Of a stretch of 64,000 nt of DNA, positions 1 to 7,986 are shown in pieces. Both the position numbers and the translations under genes were made by a program. The first letter of the stretch is position 1, and each line of letters opens with the position of its first letter. The DNA lies in NCBI RefSeq assembly GCF_030540825.1, contig NZ_JAUOEO010000001.1, positions 35,001 to 99,000 of the forward strand. The letters are read 5' to 3'. The notes beneath the pieces were generated by a model. It was not told the origin of the DNA, made no database searches, and saw only the letters and a program-made list of their open reading frames with translations. The stretch comes from Flavivirga spongiicola. Its GTDB lineage: Bacteria; Bacteroidota; Bacteroidia; Flavobacteriales; Flavobacteriaceae.

Positions 1-190
1 CCATATCCATAAACCATGGGGTATTAATCTTCATTTCTAAAGGCTATCCCCCAGTGCAAGGTAGATTGTATACGCGTTACGCACCCGTGCGCCGGTCGTC
101 GGCGGTAGCAAGCTACCCCGTTACCCCTCGACTTGCATGTGTTAGGCCTGCCGCTAGCGTTCATCCTGAGCCAGGATCAAACTCTTCATC
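1..190 (-). rRNA. rrs: 16S ribosomal RNA, 5' end (partial)
   Basis: Read on the minus strand, 145-190 carries the conserved 5' end of bacterial 16S rRNA (AGAGTTTGATCCTGGCTCAG), followed towards position 1 by typical early 16S sequence. The gene runs off the left edge, so only about the first 190 bases are present. The mature 5' end is placed near 190 by comparison with the usual start and is approximate. Open reading frames across this stretch are rRNA shadows. It diverges from thrS. Confidence 0.97.
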
Positions 191-385
191 GTTAATTTGT
201 ATGTGTCTCGTATATCATAGATACACAAAACAGCTTTAACAACTAATCGGAATTTCTAGTACTCAAAATGGTCTATTCTCTTTGTCTAATCCTTACCGTT
301 TCCAGTAAGAATCTTACGCTGTCAATTCAATATGTTTATGAACTTTCTTTTTCTTTCCTAATCTCGTTTCCTCGTTTAGCGGGTG

Positions 386-416
386 CAAATATAAAACCCT
401 TTTTTTATTCCTACAA
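386..416 (-). promoter_or_regulatory. rrn promoter P1 (nearest the 16S gene)
   Basis: On the minus strand the sequence reads TTG-N20-TATATTTG, a full match to the Bacteroidota -33/-7 promoter form (TTG ... TAnnTTTG), followed by CACCCGC. It points into the 16S gene and lies about 195 bases upstream of its 5' end. Confidence 0.85.
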
Positions 417-525
417 TACTTTTTTGATCTTTTTTTGAAAAAAAATTAAATCCTTTTTCTTATCGTAAAATCCCGAAATCCGTATGAACTTTTTGCCAAC
501 GGACCACTGCCCGTTTTAGCGGCTG

Positions 526-554
526 CAAACATACAACCTTTTTTGTTTCTACAA
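526..554 (-). promoter_or_regulatory. rrn promoter P2
   Basis: On the minus strand this reads TTG-N18-TATGTTTG followed by CAGCCGC. It is a diverged copy of P1, with a similar T-rich tract and poly-A run upstream, about 140 bases further from the 16S gene. Confidence 0.8.
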
Positions 555-672
555 CACTCCTTCGGTCTTTTTTTTGAAAAAATTTTTAATCCCTTTTTCC
601 TTTCTAAATCTCCGTACTTATATGAACTTCTCTTAACACCCGATCTATACGATCCCGTGCGCTAAGCGGGTG

Positions 673-703
673 CAAAGATACTACTCATTGCGACATATCC
701 TAA
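673..703 (-). promoter_or_regulatory. rrn promoter P3 (distal)
   Basis: On the minus strand the -7 box is TATCTTTG followed by CACCCGC, the same downstream context as P1. The -33 position is TTA rather than TTG at N20 spacing, so P3 is probably the weakest of the three tandem rrn promoters. Confidence 0.65.
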
Positions 704-860
704 CCTTTTTTTGATATTCTTTTTACTTGCTTTTTTAGCCCCTGAATACTAAGGGATTATGGCCCCGTTTTTTTTGCCCTTTTTCGTTAAAATAATACCC
801 TTGCCTCATAACTGCCCCTTTTTAAACTTGTCCTTATTATTATAACAACTTTTTATTCTT

Positions 861-1160
861 GGATACTTATGGTGTATTTCTAATTGTTGATTATAAATAT
901 TAAACAACATTAAGGGCACAAAAAATGACAAGTTCCTAAATAATATAAAGCTTAATATCTAAACTGTATCTGCGTTAAGGATGGTAATGGCATCCTTTTT
1001 ATGCTTTATCTAAAAATTTTTACTTCTCTGTAATATGATTTAGAAACTTATGAAAAGAATGCTAAAACTTGTTAAGCATAGAAAGATATAATGGACAGCC
1101 TGACTATGTTATAAGCAGAGGAACGCCCAAAATTAATTTCATATAAAATTATACGTATAT
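861..1160. other. Intergenic region between rrn and thrS promoters
   Basis: No gene is seen here. The only clear structure is a short hairpin at 977-997 (AAGGATG ... CATCCTT) followed by a T run on the plus strand, which resembles a weak terminator although no plus-strand gene precedes it. A short non-coding transcript cannot be excluded, but nothing else supports one. Confidence 0.4.
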
Positions 1161-1165
1161 ATATA

Positions 1166-1196
1166 TTGTGTGGGTTTGTTTATACTATTATCTTTG
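1166..1196 (+). promoter_or_regulatory. thrS operon promoter
   Basis: TTG at 1166-1168 and TATCTTTG at 1189-1196 with N20 spacing match the Bacteroidota consensus. Transcription should begin near 1200-1204, giving a leader of under 20 bases before the thrS ATG at 1219. This rules out the in-frame upstream start at 1168, which lies inside the promoter. Confidence 0.85.
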
Positions 1197-1218
1197 CATT
1201 CTGATTTTAAATTATTTT

Positions 1219-3153
1219 ATGATAGATATAACATTACCCGATGGAAGTGTCAAGCAGTTTGAAAAAAATGCTACACCTATGGATGTTGCTAAAAGCATTA
1301 GTGAAGGATTTGCCAGAAATGTGATTTCTGCAAGTTTTAATGGTACAACTGTTGAAACTGCTACTCCTTTAACCACCGATGGCTCTTTAGTTTTATACAC
1401 CTGGAATAATGACGAGGGTAAAACTGCTTTTTGGCACTCTTCTGCGCACGTATTAGCACAGGCTATTGAGGAATTATATTCTGATGCAAAACTTACGATT
1501 GGTCCTGCCATTGAAAATGGATTTTATTATGATGTAGATTTTGGTGAGCATGCTGTTTCCGAAAAAGATTTTAAAGCTATTGAAACTAAAATGCTGGAGA
1601 TTGCACGCGGGAAACATGATTTTAAAATGCGTTCTGCTACAAAAACTGAGGCTTTATCGTTATATAGTGATAATGAGTTTAAAACTGAACTGATTGAAAA
1701 CCTTGAGGATGGCACCATTACCTTCTGTGATCATTCTACTTTTACTGATTTATGTCGCGGAGGCCATATTCCTAATACTGGTATTATCAAGGCAGTAAAA
1801 ATCTTATCGGTTGCTGGGGCATATTGGAGAGGTAATGAGAATAACCCGCAGTTAACACGTGTTTATGGGATTTCATTTCCAAAACAAAAAGAGCTCACTG
1901 CTTATTTAGAATTATTAGAAGAGGCTAAAAAACGTGATCATAGAAAATTAGGTAAGGAATTAGAATTGTTTACGTTCTCGAGAAAAGTTGGACAAGGCTT
2001 ACCTTTATGGTTACCAAAAGGTGCAGCTTTACGTGAACGTTTAGAGAATTTTTTAAAAGCTGCCCAAAAGAAAGCTGGTTACGAAATGGTTGTTACACCA
2101 CATATAGGGCAGAAAGAATTATATGTTACTTCTGGCCATTATGCAAAATATGGTGAAGATAGTTTTCAACCAATACATACACCTAAAGAGGATGAGGAGT
2201 TTTTGTTAAAACCTATGAACTGTCCGCACCATTGTGAAATATATAATAGTGCCCAATGGAGTTATAAAGATTTGCCAAAGCGCTACGCCGAATTTGGTAC
2301 CGTATATAGATATGAGCAAAGTGGTGAGTTACATGGTTTAACAAGGGTTAGAGGCTTTACTCAAGATGATGCACATATATTCTGTACACCAGATCAATTA
2401 GATAAAGAATTTAAAGATGTTATAGATTTAGTTCTTTATGTGTTTGGCTCTTTAGGATTTGAAAATTTTACTGCTCAGGTTTCATTAAGAGATCCTGAAA
2501 ATTTAGAAAAATATATTGGAAGCAATGAAAATTGGGATAAGGCAGAACAAGCGATACTAAACGCTGCTATAGATAAAGGATTAAATTACGTTGTTGAAAC
2601 TGGTGAAGCCGCATTTTATGGTCCTAAATTAGATTTTATGGTAAAAGATGCCTTAGGAAGACGCTGGCAACTTGGTACTATTCAGGTAGATTACACCTTA
2701 CCTGAGCGTTTTGATTTGACTTACAAAGGCAGTGATAATGAGCTACACAGACCTATAATGATACATCGTGCTCCTTTTGGAAGTATGGAACGTTTTATTG
2801 CTATTTTGTTAGAACATACAGCCGGTAATTTCCCGCTTTGGTTAATGCCTACACAGGCTGTAATATTATCAATTAGCGAGAAATATGAAAAATACTCGGA
2901 AAAAGTTTTAAATTTGCTAGAAAATGACGAAATTCGCGCCCTTGTAGATCATAGAAATGAGACTATTGGGAAGAAAATTCGGGAGGCTGAAATGCAAAAA
3001 CACCCGTATATGATTATAATAGGTGAGCAAGAAGAGAAAGAAAACAAAATAACTGTGCGTAAGCATGGTGGAGAAGATTTAGGAATGATTTCCATTGAAG
3101 AATTCTCCGAAATTATAAAAGAAGAAATAAGTAAAACGTTAAAATCGTTCTAA
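1219..3153 (+). CDS. thrS: Threonine--tRNA ligase
   Basis: Charges tRNA-Thr with threonine in the cytoplasm. The 644-residue protein has the full bacterial architecture: N-terminal TGS domain (starts [14 protein letters not shown]), an editing domain, the class II catalytic core and a C-terminal anticodon-binding domain. The expected zinc ligands are present: Cys335 (in MNCPHHC), His386 (in DDAHIF) and His516 (in [13 protein letters not shown]). The start at 1219 is chosen because the upstream in-frame start overlaps the promoter and adds a hydrophobic stretch foreign to the family. It is first in the conserved thrS-infC-rpmI-rplT order. Confidence 0.98.
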   Translation: MIDITLPDGSVKQFEKNATPMDVAKSISEGFARNVISASFNGTTVETATPLTTDGSLVLYTWNNDEGKTAFWHSSAHVLAQAIEELYSDAKLTIGPAIENGFYYDVDFGEHAVSEKDFKAIETKMLEIARGKHDFKMRSATKTEALSLYSDNEFKTELIENLEDGTITFCDHSTFTDLCRGGHIPNTGIIKAVKILSVAGAYWRGNENNPQLTRVYGISFPKQKELTAYLELLEEAKKRDHRKLGKELELFTFSRKVGQGLPLWLPKGAALRERLENFLKAAQKKAGYEMVVTPHIGQKELYVTSGHYAKYGEDSFQPIHTPKEDEEFLLKPMNCPHHCEIYNSAQWSYKDLPKRYAEFGTVYRYEQSGELHGLTRVRGFTQDDAHIFCTPDQLDKEFKDVIDLVLYVFGSLGFENFTAQVSLRDPENLEKYIGSNENWDKAEQAILNAAIDKGLNYVVETGEAAFYGPKLDFMVKDALGRRWQLGTIQVDYTLPERFDLTYKGSDNELHRPIMIHRAPFGSMERFIAILLEHTAGNFPLWLMPTQAVILSISEKYEKYSEKVLNLLENDEIRALVDHRNETIGKKIREAEMQKHPYMIIIGEQEEKENKITVRKHGGEDLGMISIEEFSEIIKEEISKTLKSF

Positions 3154-3182
3154 AACAAAGTTTAATTTAAAACCATAACGTC

Positions 3183-3731
3183 ATAGCAATTCGAAGAAGA
3201 AATCAACCCAATAGAAGGGTTATACAAGAGGATAAACATAAAATAAACTCTAAGATTACAGCACAAAACGTACGTCTTGTTGGAGATAACGTTGAAATTG
3301 GTGTTTACTCTACTAGAGATGCTTTAAAAATAGCTGATGAGCAAGGATTAGATCTTGTAGAGATTTCTCCAAATGCTGATCCTCCTGTTTGTAAGGTTAT
3401 GGACTATAAAAAGTTTCTTTATGAGCAAAAGAAACGTGATAAGGCTTTAAAATCTAAAGCTACCAAAGTTATCATTAAAGAAATTCGTTTTGGTCCTCAA
3501 ACAGATGATCATGATTATGACTTTAAAAAGAAACATGCTGAAAAATTCTTAAAAGAAGGCGCAAAGCTTAAAGCTTTTGTATTTTTTAAAGGACGATCCA
3601 TTATATTTAAAGAGCAGGGTCAGATTTTATTGTTGCGTTTAGCACAGGATTTAGAAGAACTTGGTAAAGTAGAGCAAATGCCACGTTTAGAAGGTAAACG
3701 TATGACCATGTTTATTGCTCCAAAAAAATAA
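3183..3731 (+). CDS. infC: Translation initiation factor IF-3, AUA start
   Basis: IF-3 binds the 30S subunit and enforces correct start-codon choice. The reading frame opens after a stop at 3168-3170 and contains no ATG, GTG or TTG before 3399, which is deep inside the protein ([10 protein letters not shown]). Homology requires the N-terminus to read M-A-I-R-R-R, and this is encoded by ATA GCA ATT CGA from 3183, giving 182 residues, the normal IF-3 length. A rare start fits the known autoregulation of IF-3, which discriminates against its own non-canonical start (AUU in E. coli). The start is an inference; the identity is certain. It lies 29 bases after thrS. Confidence 0.95.
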   Translation: MAIRRRNQPNRRVIQEDKHKINSKITAQNVRLVGDNVEIGVYSTRDALKIADEQGLDLVEISPNADPPVCKVMDYKKFLYEQKKRDKALKSKATKVIIKEIRFGPQTDDHDYDFKKKHAEKFLKEGAKLKAFVFFKGRSIIFKEQGQILLLRLAQDLEELGKVEQMPRLEGKRMTMFIAPKK

Positions 3732-3763
3732 CGGAAATATATAGTTATATATTAAAAATATGA

Positions 3764-3782
3764 TGCTGAGACAAGCTCAGCA
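3764..3782 (+). promoter_or_regulatory. Hairpin in infC-rpmI spacer
   Basis: TGCTGAG and CTCAGCA form a perfect 7-bp stem with loop ACAAG. There is no T run after it, so it is not a terminator. It sits in the 92-base leader of rpmI-rplT, where other bacteria carry an L20 autoregulatory structure. That function here is only a suggestion. Confidence 0.4.
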
Positions 3783-3823
3783 CTAAAGTAATTAAGCGAG
3801 ATAATTAAAACTAGGAAAAGAAA

Positions 3824-4021
3824 ATGCCTAAAATGAAAACAAAGTCTAGTGCCAAAAAACGTTTTAAGTTAACGGGTACTGGGAAGATTAAAAGAAAGCA
3901 CGCTTTTAAAAGTCACATCTTAACAAAGAAGTCTAAAAAGCGTAAACTTGCTCTGACTCATGATGCATTAGTGCATAAGGCAGACGAAGACAACATTAAA
4001 ACCATGTTACGTTTAAAGTAA
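3824..4021 (+). CDS. rpmI: 50S ribosomal protein L35
   Basis: Small basic large-subunit protein of 65 residues, starting [20 protein letters not shown], the standard L35 N-terminus, with the usual Lys/Arg-rich body. Length and position between infC and rplT are typical. Confidence 0.98.
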   Translation: MPKMKTKSSAKKRFKLTGTGKIKRKHAFKSHILTKKSKKRKLALTHDALVHKADEDNIKTMLRLK

Positions 4022-4164
4022 TATTGTTTTAATCGGTTATTAAACAAATTTATAAACCCTGGAGTTAGGCTTATTGATTAACGATTGTAGATTTTTGATT
4101 TACAATTAAAAAAATAAAAAAAGTGTCGATTATCGACCGCCTACTACAAAAAACAATTAAAATT

Positions 4165-4509
4165 ATGCCAAGATCAGTAAATTCTGTAGCAAAAAGAGCC
4201 AGAAGAAAAAAGGTAATTAAACAAGCAAAAGGTTACTTTGGAAGACGTAAAAACGTTTGGACAGTAGCAAAAAATGCGGTTGACAAAGCGATGCAATACT
4301 CGTATAGAGACCGTAGAAACAAAAAGAGAACATTCCGTGCTTTATGGATCACGCGTATAAACGCAGGAGCCAGAGAACATGGTTTATCTTATTCTCAATT
4401 TATGGGGAAATTAAAAGCTAATGATATTGAATTAAACCGTAAGGTTTTAGCAGATTTAGCTATGAATAACCCTGAGGCTTTTAAAGCTGTTATAGAGAAA
4501 GTAAAATAA
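4165..4509 (+). CDS. rplT: 50S ribosomal protein L20
   Basis: Binds 23S rRNA early in 50S assembly and in several bacteria represses its own operon. The protein from 4165 is 114 residues and begins [16 protein letters not shown], the canonical start. An in-frame ATG 42 bases upstream would add a stretch the family lacks. Last gene of the thrS operon, followed by a strong terminator. Confidence 0.98.
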   Translation: MPRSVNSVAKRARRKKVIKQAKGYFGRRKNVWTVAKNAVDKAMQYSYRDRRNKKRTFRALWITRINAGAREHGLSYSQFMGKLKANDIELNRKVLADLAMNNPEAFKAVIEKVK

Positions 4510-4550
4510 GGCGTTTTTGCCTATTGTAAAACATATTATTCGCTTAATAA

Positions 4551-4586
4551 AAAATCCGATTCTAAATTTAGAATCGGATTTTTTTA
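4551..4586 (+). terminator. Rho-independent terminator of thrS-rplT operon
   Basis: A near-perfect palindrome centred at 4566/4567 (AATCCGATTCTAAA / TTTAGAATCGGATT) is flanked by A and T runs. It ends the operon and could work in both directions. Confidence 0.9.
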
Positions 4587-4665
4587 TACTCCAAAGGCTG
4601 AAACGATAAATAAGATAATTCTTGAAACGGGCTATCCCCAAGGTAAGCCATAGGAGTATTTCGCC
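4587..4665. repeat. Candidate dispersed intergenic repeat (copy 1)
   Basis: The stretch around 4630-4660 (CCCCAAGGTAAGCCATAGGA) resembles 27546-27570 (CTCAGGGCAAGCCATGAGGT). The left part (4583-4600) is an 18-base match to the 3' end of yjbQ at 16411-16428. It looks like decayed repeat or gene debris, not a gene. Confidence 0.35.
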
Positions 4666-4724
4666 AGTTTCATACCTAATCAAGTTGAGCACAAAGTTTT
4701 AGTTTTGAACAATTGGATACGATT

Positions 4725-4991
4725 TCAGTTGAAATAGGTTACACCATCAACTGAATGTGAAACATTTACGCCATGATATGTTCGGTTATCGCCATTATAA
4801 ACTCCCAATTTTACTTCATCAAATTCTATAACTTGCTCTAGATTTATTACCATTTCAGAACCTCCTGGCCAGTCCCTGGCTGTTCCATCGTTTACTCCAA
4901 TACCATCTACCAATACAGCTGGCAAATTATTTCCTGTTGGAATTGTAACTTGTGTGCCATTATTATATAGGGCAACCTCTGTTAAATTATT
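4725..4991 (-). pseudogene. Fragment of a discoidin-like (F5/8 type C) domain
   Basis: An 88-codon open frame, bounded by stops, reads like the core of a carbohydrate-binding discoidin-like domain (for example EVALYNNGT, ARDWPGGSEMVINL, HSVDGVTYF). It has no start codon of its own and no signal peptide. It lies about 60 bases downstream of the GH16 gene on the same strand, so it may be the leftover C-terminus of a larger secreted enzyme. Domain assignment rests on visual resemblance. Confidence 0.5.
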
Positions 4992-5051
4992 TCATTGATT
5001 TGTACTATTACCATTCATTTTAACTTTTATGTACTAATTCTTATCATCATT

Positions 5052-5939
5052 TCAATTTTGTTTCTTTTGATAGACTTTCACATAATCAATTTCCATGGTA
5101 ACAGGAAGATTAGACTCCGTAAGAACCAAACCCTTGGAATTGGCTTCGCTGTCTACCCAGCCACCTCCGATTTGCTGACTGAGAATTATATGAAAATCTT
5201 TATCAAAAGGCCAACGAAGAAATCCACTCACAACATTATTATTTCCCTTATTAAATGTATGATATACAGATCCATTAAAGATAAAATCGATCTTGTTGGG
5301 AGTCCACTCTAGTTTATAGACATTCCAGCTGTCTACATTGACAGTTTTTGTAGTATACCTTTCTGGATCATTACTATATTGTCTATTATTGGCCCAATGG
5401 TATTGGGTATGTATTGTAGAATAAAAGTAGCTATCAAGATTAAGAGATTCCAACATATCAATTTCCCCACTGTCTGGGTTACCACCGTATACATTATCTG
5501 TTGCATGCAACCAGATAGCAGGCCATACTCGTGGTGCTTTTTCTACCCTTGCCCTAATTTCAACTATGCCATAAGTAAAATCCACCTTATGTGCAGATTC
5601 TATGGCTCCCGTCCATACTGTAGAGCGATTAATGTTTTGAACATTTGCTAAATTACCTGTAAAATTTGGGTTTTTGATACCTTTTAATTTTAATGTACCA
5701 TTCGAAACTTCAACAACCTGCGGTTCATCCACTGCCGTGTTGTTCCAATTAGAGCCTCCACTAAATACGACTGTCCAATTTGAATTATTTATTGAAGATC
5801 CGTTAAAGTTATCTTCAAATATTAAAGAATAACTGGTTGAATCAATTTTAGGTTCTTCATTATTTTCTGGTATTACATTAGACTTTGTGCACGCTGCGAT
5901 GAATAAAATGGCTACAACAATAATGCTTTTTGTTTTCAT
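5052..5939 (-). CDS. Glycoside hydrolase family 16 lipoprotein
   Basis: A secreted endo-acting glycanase of 295 residues. The signal peptide ends in a lipobox with Cys17 (FIAAC), so it is probably anchored in the outer membrane. The GH16 signature is intact: E159-I-D161-M-L-E164, the nucleophile, helper and acid/base residues of the beta-bulge (ExDxxE) subgroup. WPAIWLH and the C-terminal EIDYVKVYQ are also typical. GH16 covers laminarinases, agarases, carrageenases and others; I cannot fix the substrate, though beta-1,3-glucan is plausible. It lies downstream of the SusC/SusD operon, separated by a terminator. Confidence 0.9.
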   Translation of the reverse strand: MKTKSIIVVAILFIAACTKSNVIPENNEEPKIDSTSYSLIFEDNFNGSSINNSNWTVVFSGGSNWNNTAVDEPQVVEVSNGTLKLKGIKNPNFTGNLANVQNINRSTVWTGAIESAHKVDFTYGIVEIRARVEKAPRVWPAIWLHATDNVYGGNPDSGEIDMLESLNLDSYFYSTIHTQYHWANNRQYSNDPERYTTKTVNVDSWNVYKLEWTPNKIDFIFNGSVYHTFNKGNNNVVSGFLRWPFDKDFHIILSQQIGGGWVDSEANSKGLVLTESNLPVTMEIDYVKVYQKKQN

Positions 5940-6240
5940 GCTTATATATTTTTCAATTAATAATTATTCTAGTATAGAGGTTTAATTTTTTCAACTTATA
6001 AAGGGTTACTTTAGCAATTTCAACTAATGGTGAGGTAAGTTGGAAACTTTGTTTCGGTAAGAATATGTAGGTGCACATTTTATTGTCTCTTTACTTAATT
6101 CTGCTTTTAGGGGGGGGGACTTTCATCATTTTATATACAACAACGCAAATATCTTTAATCTTTTTTTTTATTATTTAAACTTCTATATCCTTTTGGGTTA
6201 TTTTAGCCCTGTTTCCACAATACCAATAAGATTTAAAAAC
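5940..6240. other. GH16 upstream region
   Basis: This holds the presumed leader of the GH16 gene. A run of nine G at 6110-6118 stands out in an AT-rich background, about 170 bases upstream of the GH16 start. No clear TTG/TAnnTTTG promoter was found. Confidence 0.35.
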
Positions 6241-6280
6241 AAAAAAGGGGCATAACATAATTGTTACCCCCCCCTTTTTT
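6241..6280 (-). terminator. Terminator after SusC/SusD operon
   Basis: AAAAAAGGGG at 6241-6250 pairs with CCCCTTTTTT at 6271-6280 across a 20-base loop. It sits 29 bases past the stop of the LamG gene and could act on both strands. The C run is eight bases long. Confidence 0.6.
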
Positions 6281-6308
6281 AACTAACTCTAAACTAAATT
6301 TTTATTTC

Positions 6309-7964
6309 TTAAAGTTCAAATAAATTTTTAACCTCAGTTTCATTTAAGGCTATATCATGTATTTCAACATTTGCTATTTTTCCTTGAAAAAATTGACCAT
6401 AACCACCTGTACCGTCTTGTCCTATACGTAGCGGGGCACCATGATCTGTATCACCAACACCAGACATATCTGCGCTAGATATTGGCTCCCCATCTTGGTA
6501 CAAAATCATGTTAGCATCTCTATCTAAGGTTACAGTTAACATATGCCAGTTACCATCATTAGTTGGGCTATCACCTGCACTGGTATCTGCTTTGGTGCCA
6601 CCATCACTATTGGTAGCAACTCTCCAGTTAGTACCTCTAAAAGCAATGGTTATACCTGGATTACCAGAACTACCCCAATCTTGATCACCAACCATAACAG
6701 GGTCACTATCTGTTGAAGTTGTATTCATCCAAAAAGATATGGAATAATCAGATGCATATCTAAAATCTAATGCACCACCATCATCGATGGTAATATATTG
6801 AGAAGATCCGTCCAGATCATAACCAATATACTTATTGTCAAAAGTTGTTAATACTGCTCCTCCAGAAGTTGTTACATCTAAGTTTAAATCTAAACCATTT
6901 TTAGATCTTAAGGAAGCTCCTGTCTGAGCTTTTGAAAGATCAGTAACTTCTTGAGGTGTTAAAACATAATCGTAAATTTTTGCTTCAACAATATCTCCAT
7001 CAAAAAATTGACCATAATCACTTTCACCATCTTGCGAAATGTTTAATGGGTTACCACTATCAATACTACCAACACCAACCATACTGGCGCTTTGGACTGG
7101 AGAACCATCTTGATACATGGTCATATTACCATCTCTATCAAAAGTTACAGATAATAAATGCCAATTACCATCATTAAAAGGAACACCCGATGTAGCAGCA
7201 TCAGCTTTAGAACCACCATCTGAAACTGCAACTCTCCAGTTATCGCCTCTAAAAGCTATAGTCATACCTGGATTATTAGAGCTTGCCCAGTTTTGATCAC
7301 CTATCATAACAGGGTCACTATCTGTTGAAGTCGTTCTTACCCAAAAAGATATAGAGTAATCAGATTCGTATCTAAATTTTATATCGTCATCATCATTAAC
7401 TACAGCATATTGATCTGTTCCATTGTAGTTAAACCCTAATAGATTACCTATGAAACTTTCTAAATCTCTACTCGGAAAAGTTTCTACAGCGATATGCTTA
7501 CTCTCACCACTTTGACGAATTAATTCAAATCCTGTAGGTCCAACTACTGGTGGTGGTGGATCTGCTAAAGTAACTGTTACCGTCCATTCTACAGAACCTC
7601 CATCAGGTGATTCAATGGTATATTTATGTGGTGTTGAATAATCTCCAACAGTTCCAAATCCCGGAGCACCTCCAACTGGGTTTACCATAGCTCCCCTTTC
7701 TATGGTTGCTATACCATATAAATTAGTTATATCTGCATCGTACTTTATAACGATAGCAACAGTTCGTGCCGTTTTATCAATAGTAGATGAAATTGTTAAA
7801 TCCTTTCTTGAAGTATGGTCATCTTTTAATTCTCTAAGATACATCCTAACTTCTTTAAAGCTACTGTCACTAAATTCCAGCTTAACAACTTCAACCTCAT
7901 CACAACCATTAAGGAATATCCCTCCTAGTAGTAATATTAATATAAATTTTATTTTAAATTTCAT
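6309..7964 (-). CDS. Surface lipoprotein with two LamG-like domains
   Basis: Third gene of the polysaccharide locus, probably an outer-surface glycan-binding protein. The start at 7964 (MKFKIKFILILLLGG) gives a clean signal peptide and lipobox (FLNGC). A start 36 bases further out would overlap susD. After the lipobox comes an Ig-like/DUF5018-like domain (about residues 20-140, ending EWTVTVTL). Two concanavalin-type LamG domains follow (about 175-345 and 365-551), clearly duplicates of each other (shared SDYSISFW, DSDPVM, DGNWH, YGQFF). No catalytic residues were identified. A SusE/SusF-like binding role is inferred from position 22 bases after susD. Confidence 0.8.
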   Translation of the reverse strand: MKFKIKFILILLLGGIFLNGCDEVEVVKLEFSDSSFKEVRMYLRELKDDHTSRKDLTISSTIDKTARTVAIVIKYDADITNLYGIATIERGAMVNPVGGAPGFGTVGDYSTPHKYTIESPDGGSVEWTVTVTLADPPPPVVGPTGFELIRQSGESKHIAVETFPSRDLESFIGNLLGFNYNGTDQYAVVNDDDDIKFRYESDYSISFWVRTTSTDSDPVMIGDQNWASSNNPGMTIAFRGDNWRVAVSDGGSKADAATSGVPFNDGNWHLLSVTFDRDGNMTMYQDGSPVQSASMVGVGSIDSGNPLNISQDGESDYGQFFDGDIVEAKIYDYVLTPQEVTDLSKAQTGASLRSKNGLDLNLDVTTSGGAVLTTFDNKYIGYDLDGSSQYITIDDGGALDFRYASDYSISFWMNTTSTDSDPVMVGDQDWGSSGNPGITIAFRGTNWRVATNSDGGTKADTSAGDSPTNDGNWHMLTVTLDRDANMILYQDGEPISSADMSGVGDTDHGAPLRIGQDGTGGYGQFFQGKIANVEIHDIALNETEVKNLFEL

Positions 7965-7986
7965 ATTTCTATATTTTAAATTAATT

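Noticed and set aside
54..239. 61-codon open frame on the plus strand
   Set aside because: It lies antisense within 16S rRNA; no protein resemblance.
4583..4660. Possible yjbQ 3'-end remnant
   Set aside because: Only about 18 bases match the yjbQ end, and the stretch beside it looks like a dispersed repeat; no further family motif was found.
6110..6274. Runs of nine G and eight C as phase-variation switches
   Set aside because: They lie in an intergenic region and a terminator, not in a coding frame or between promoter boxes. The similar run at 16146-16153 is in a pseudogene.
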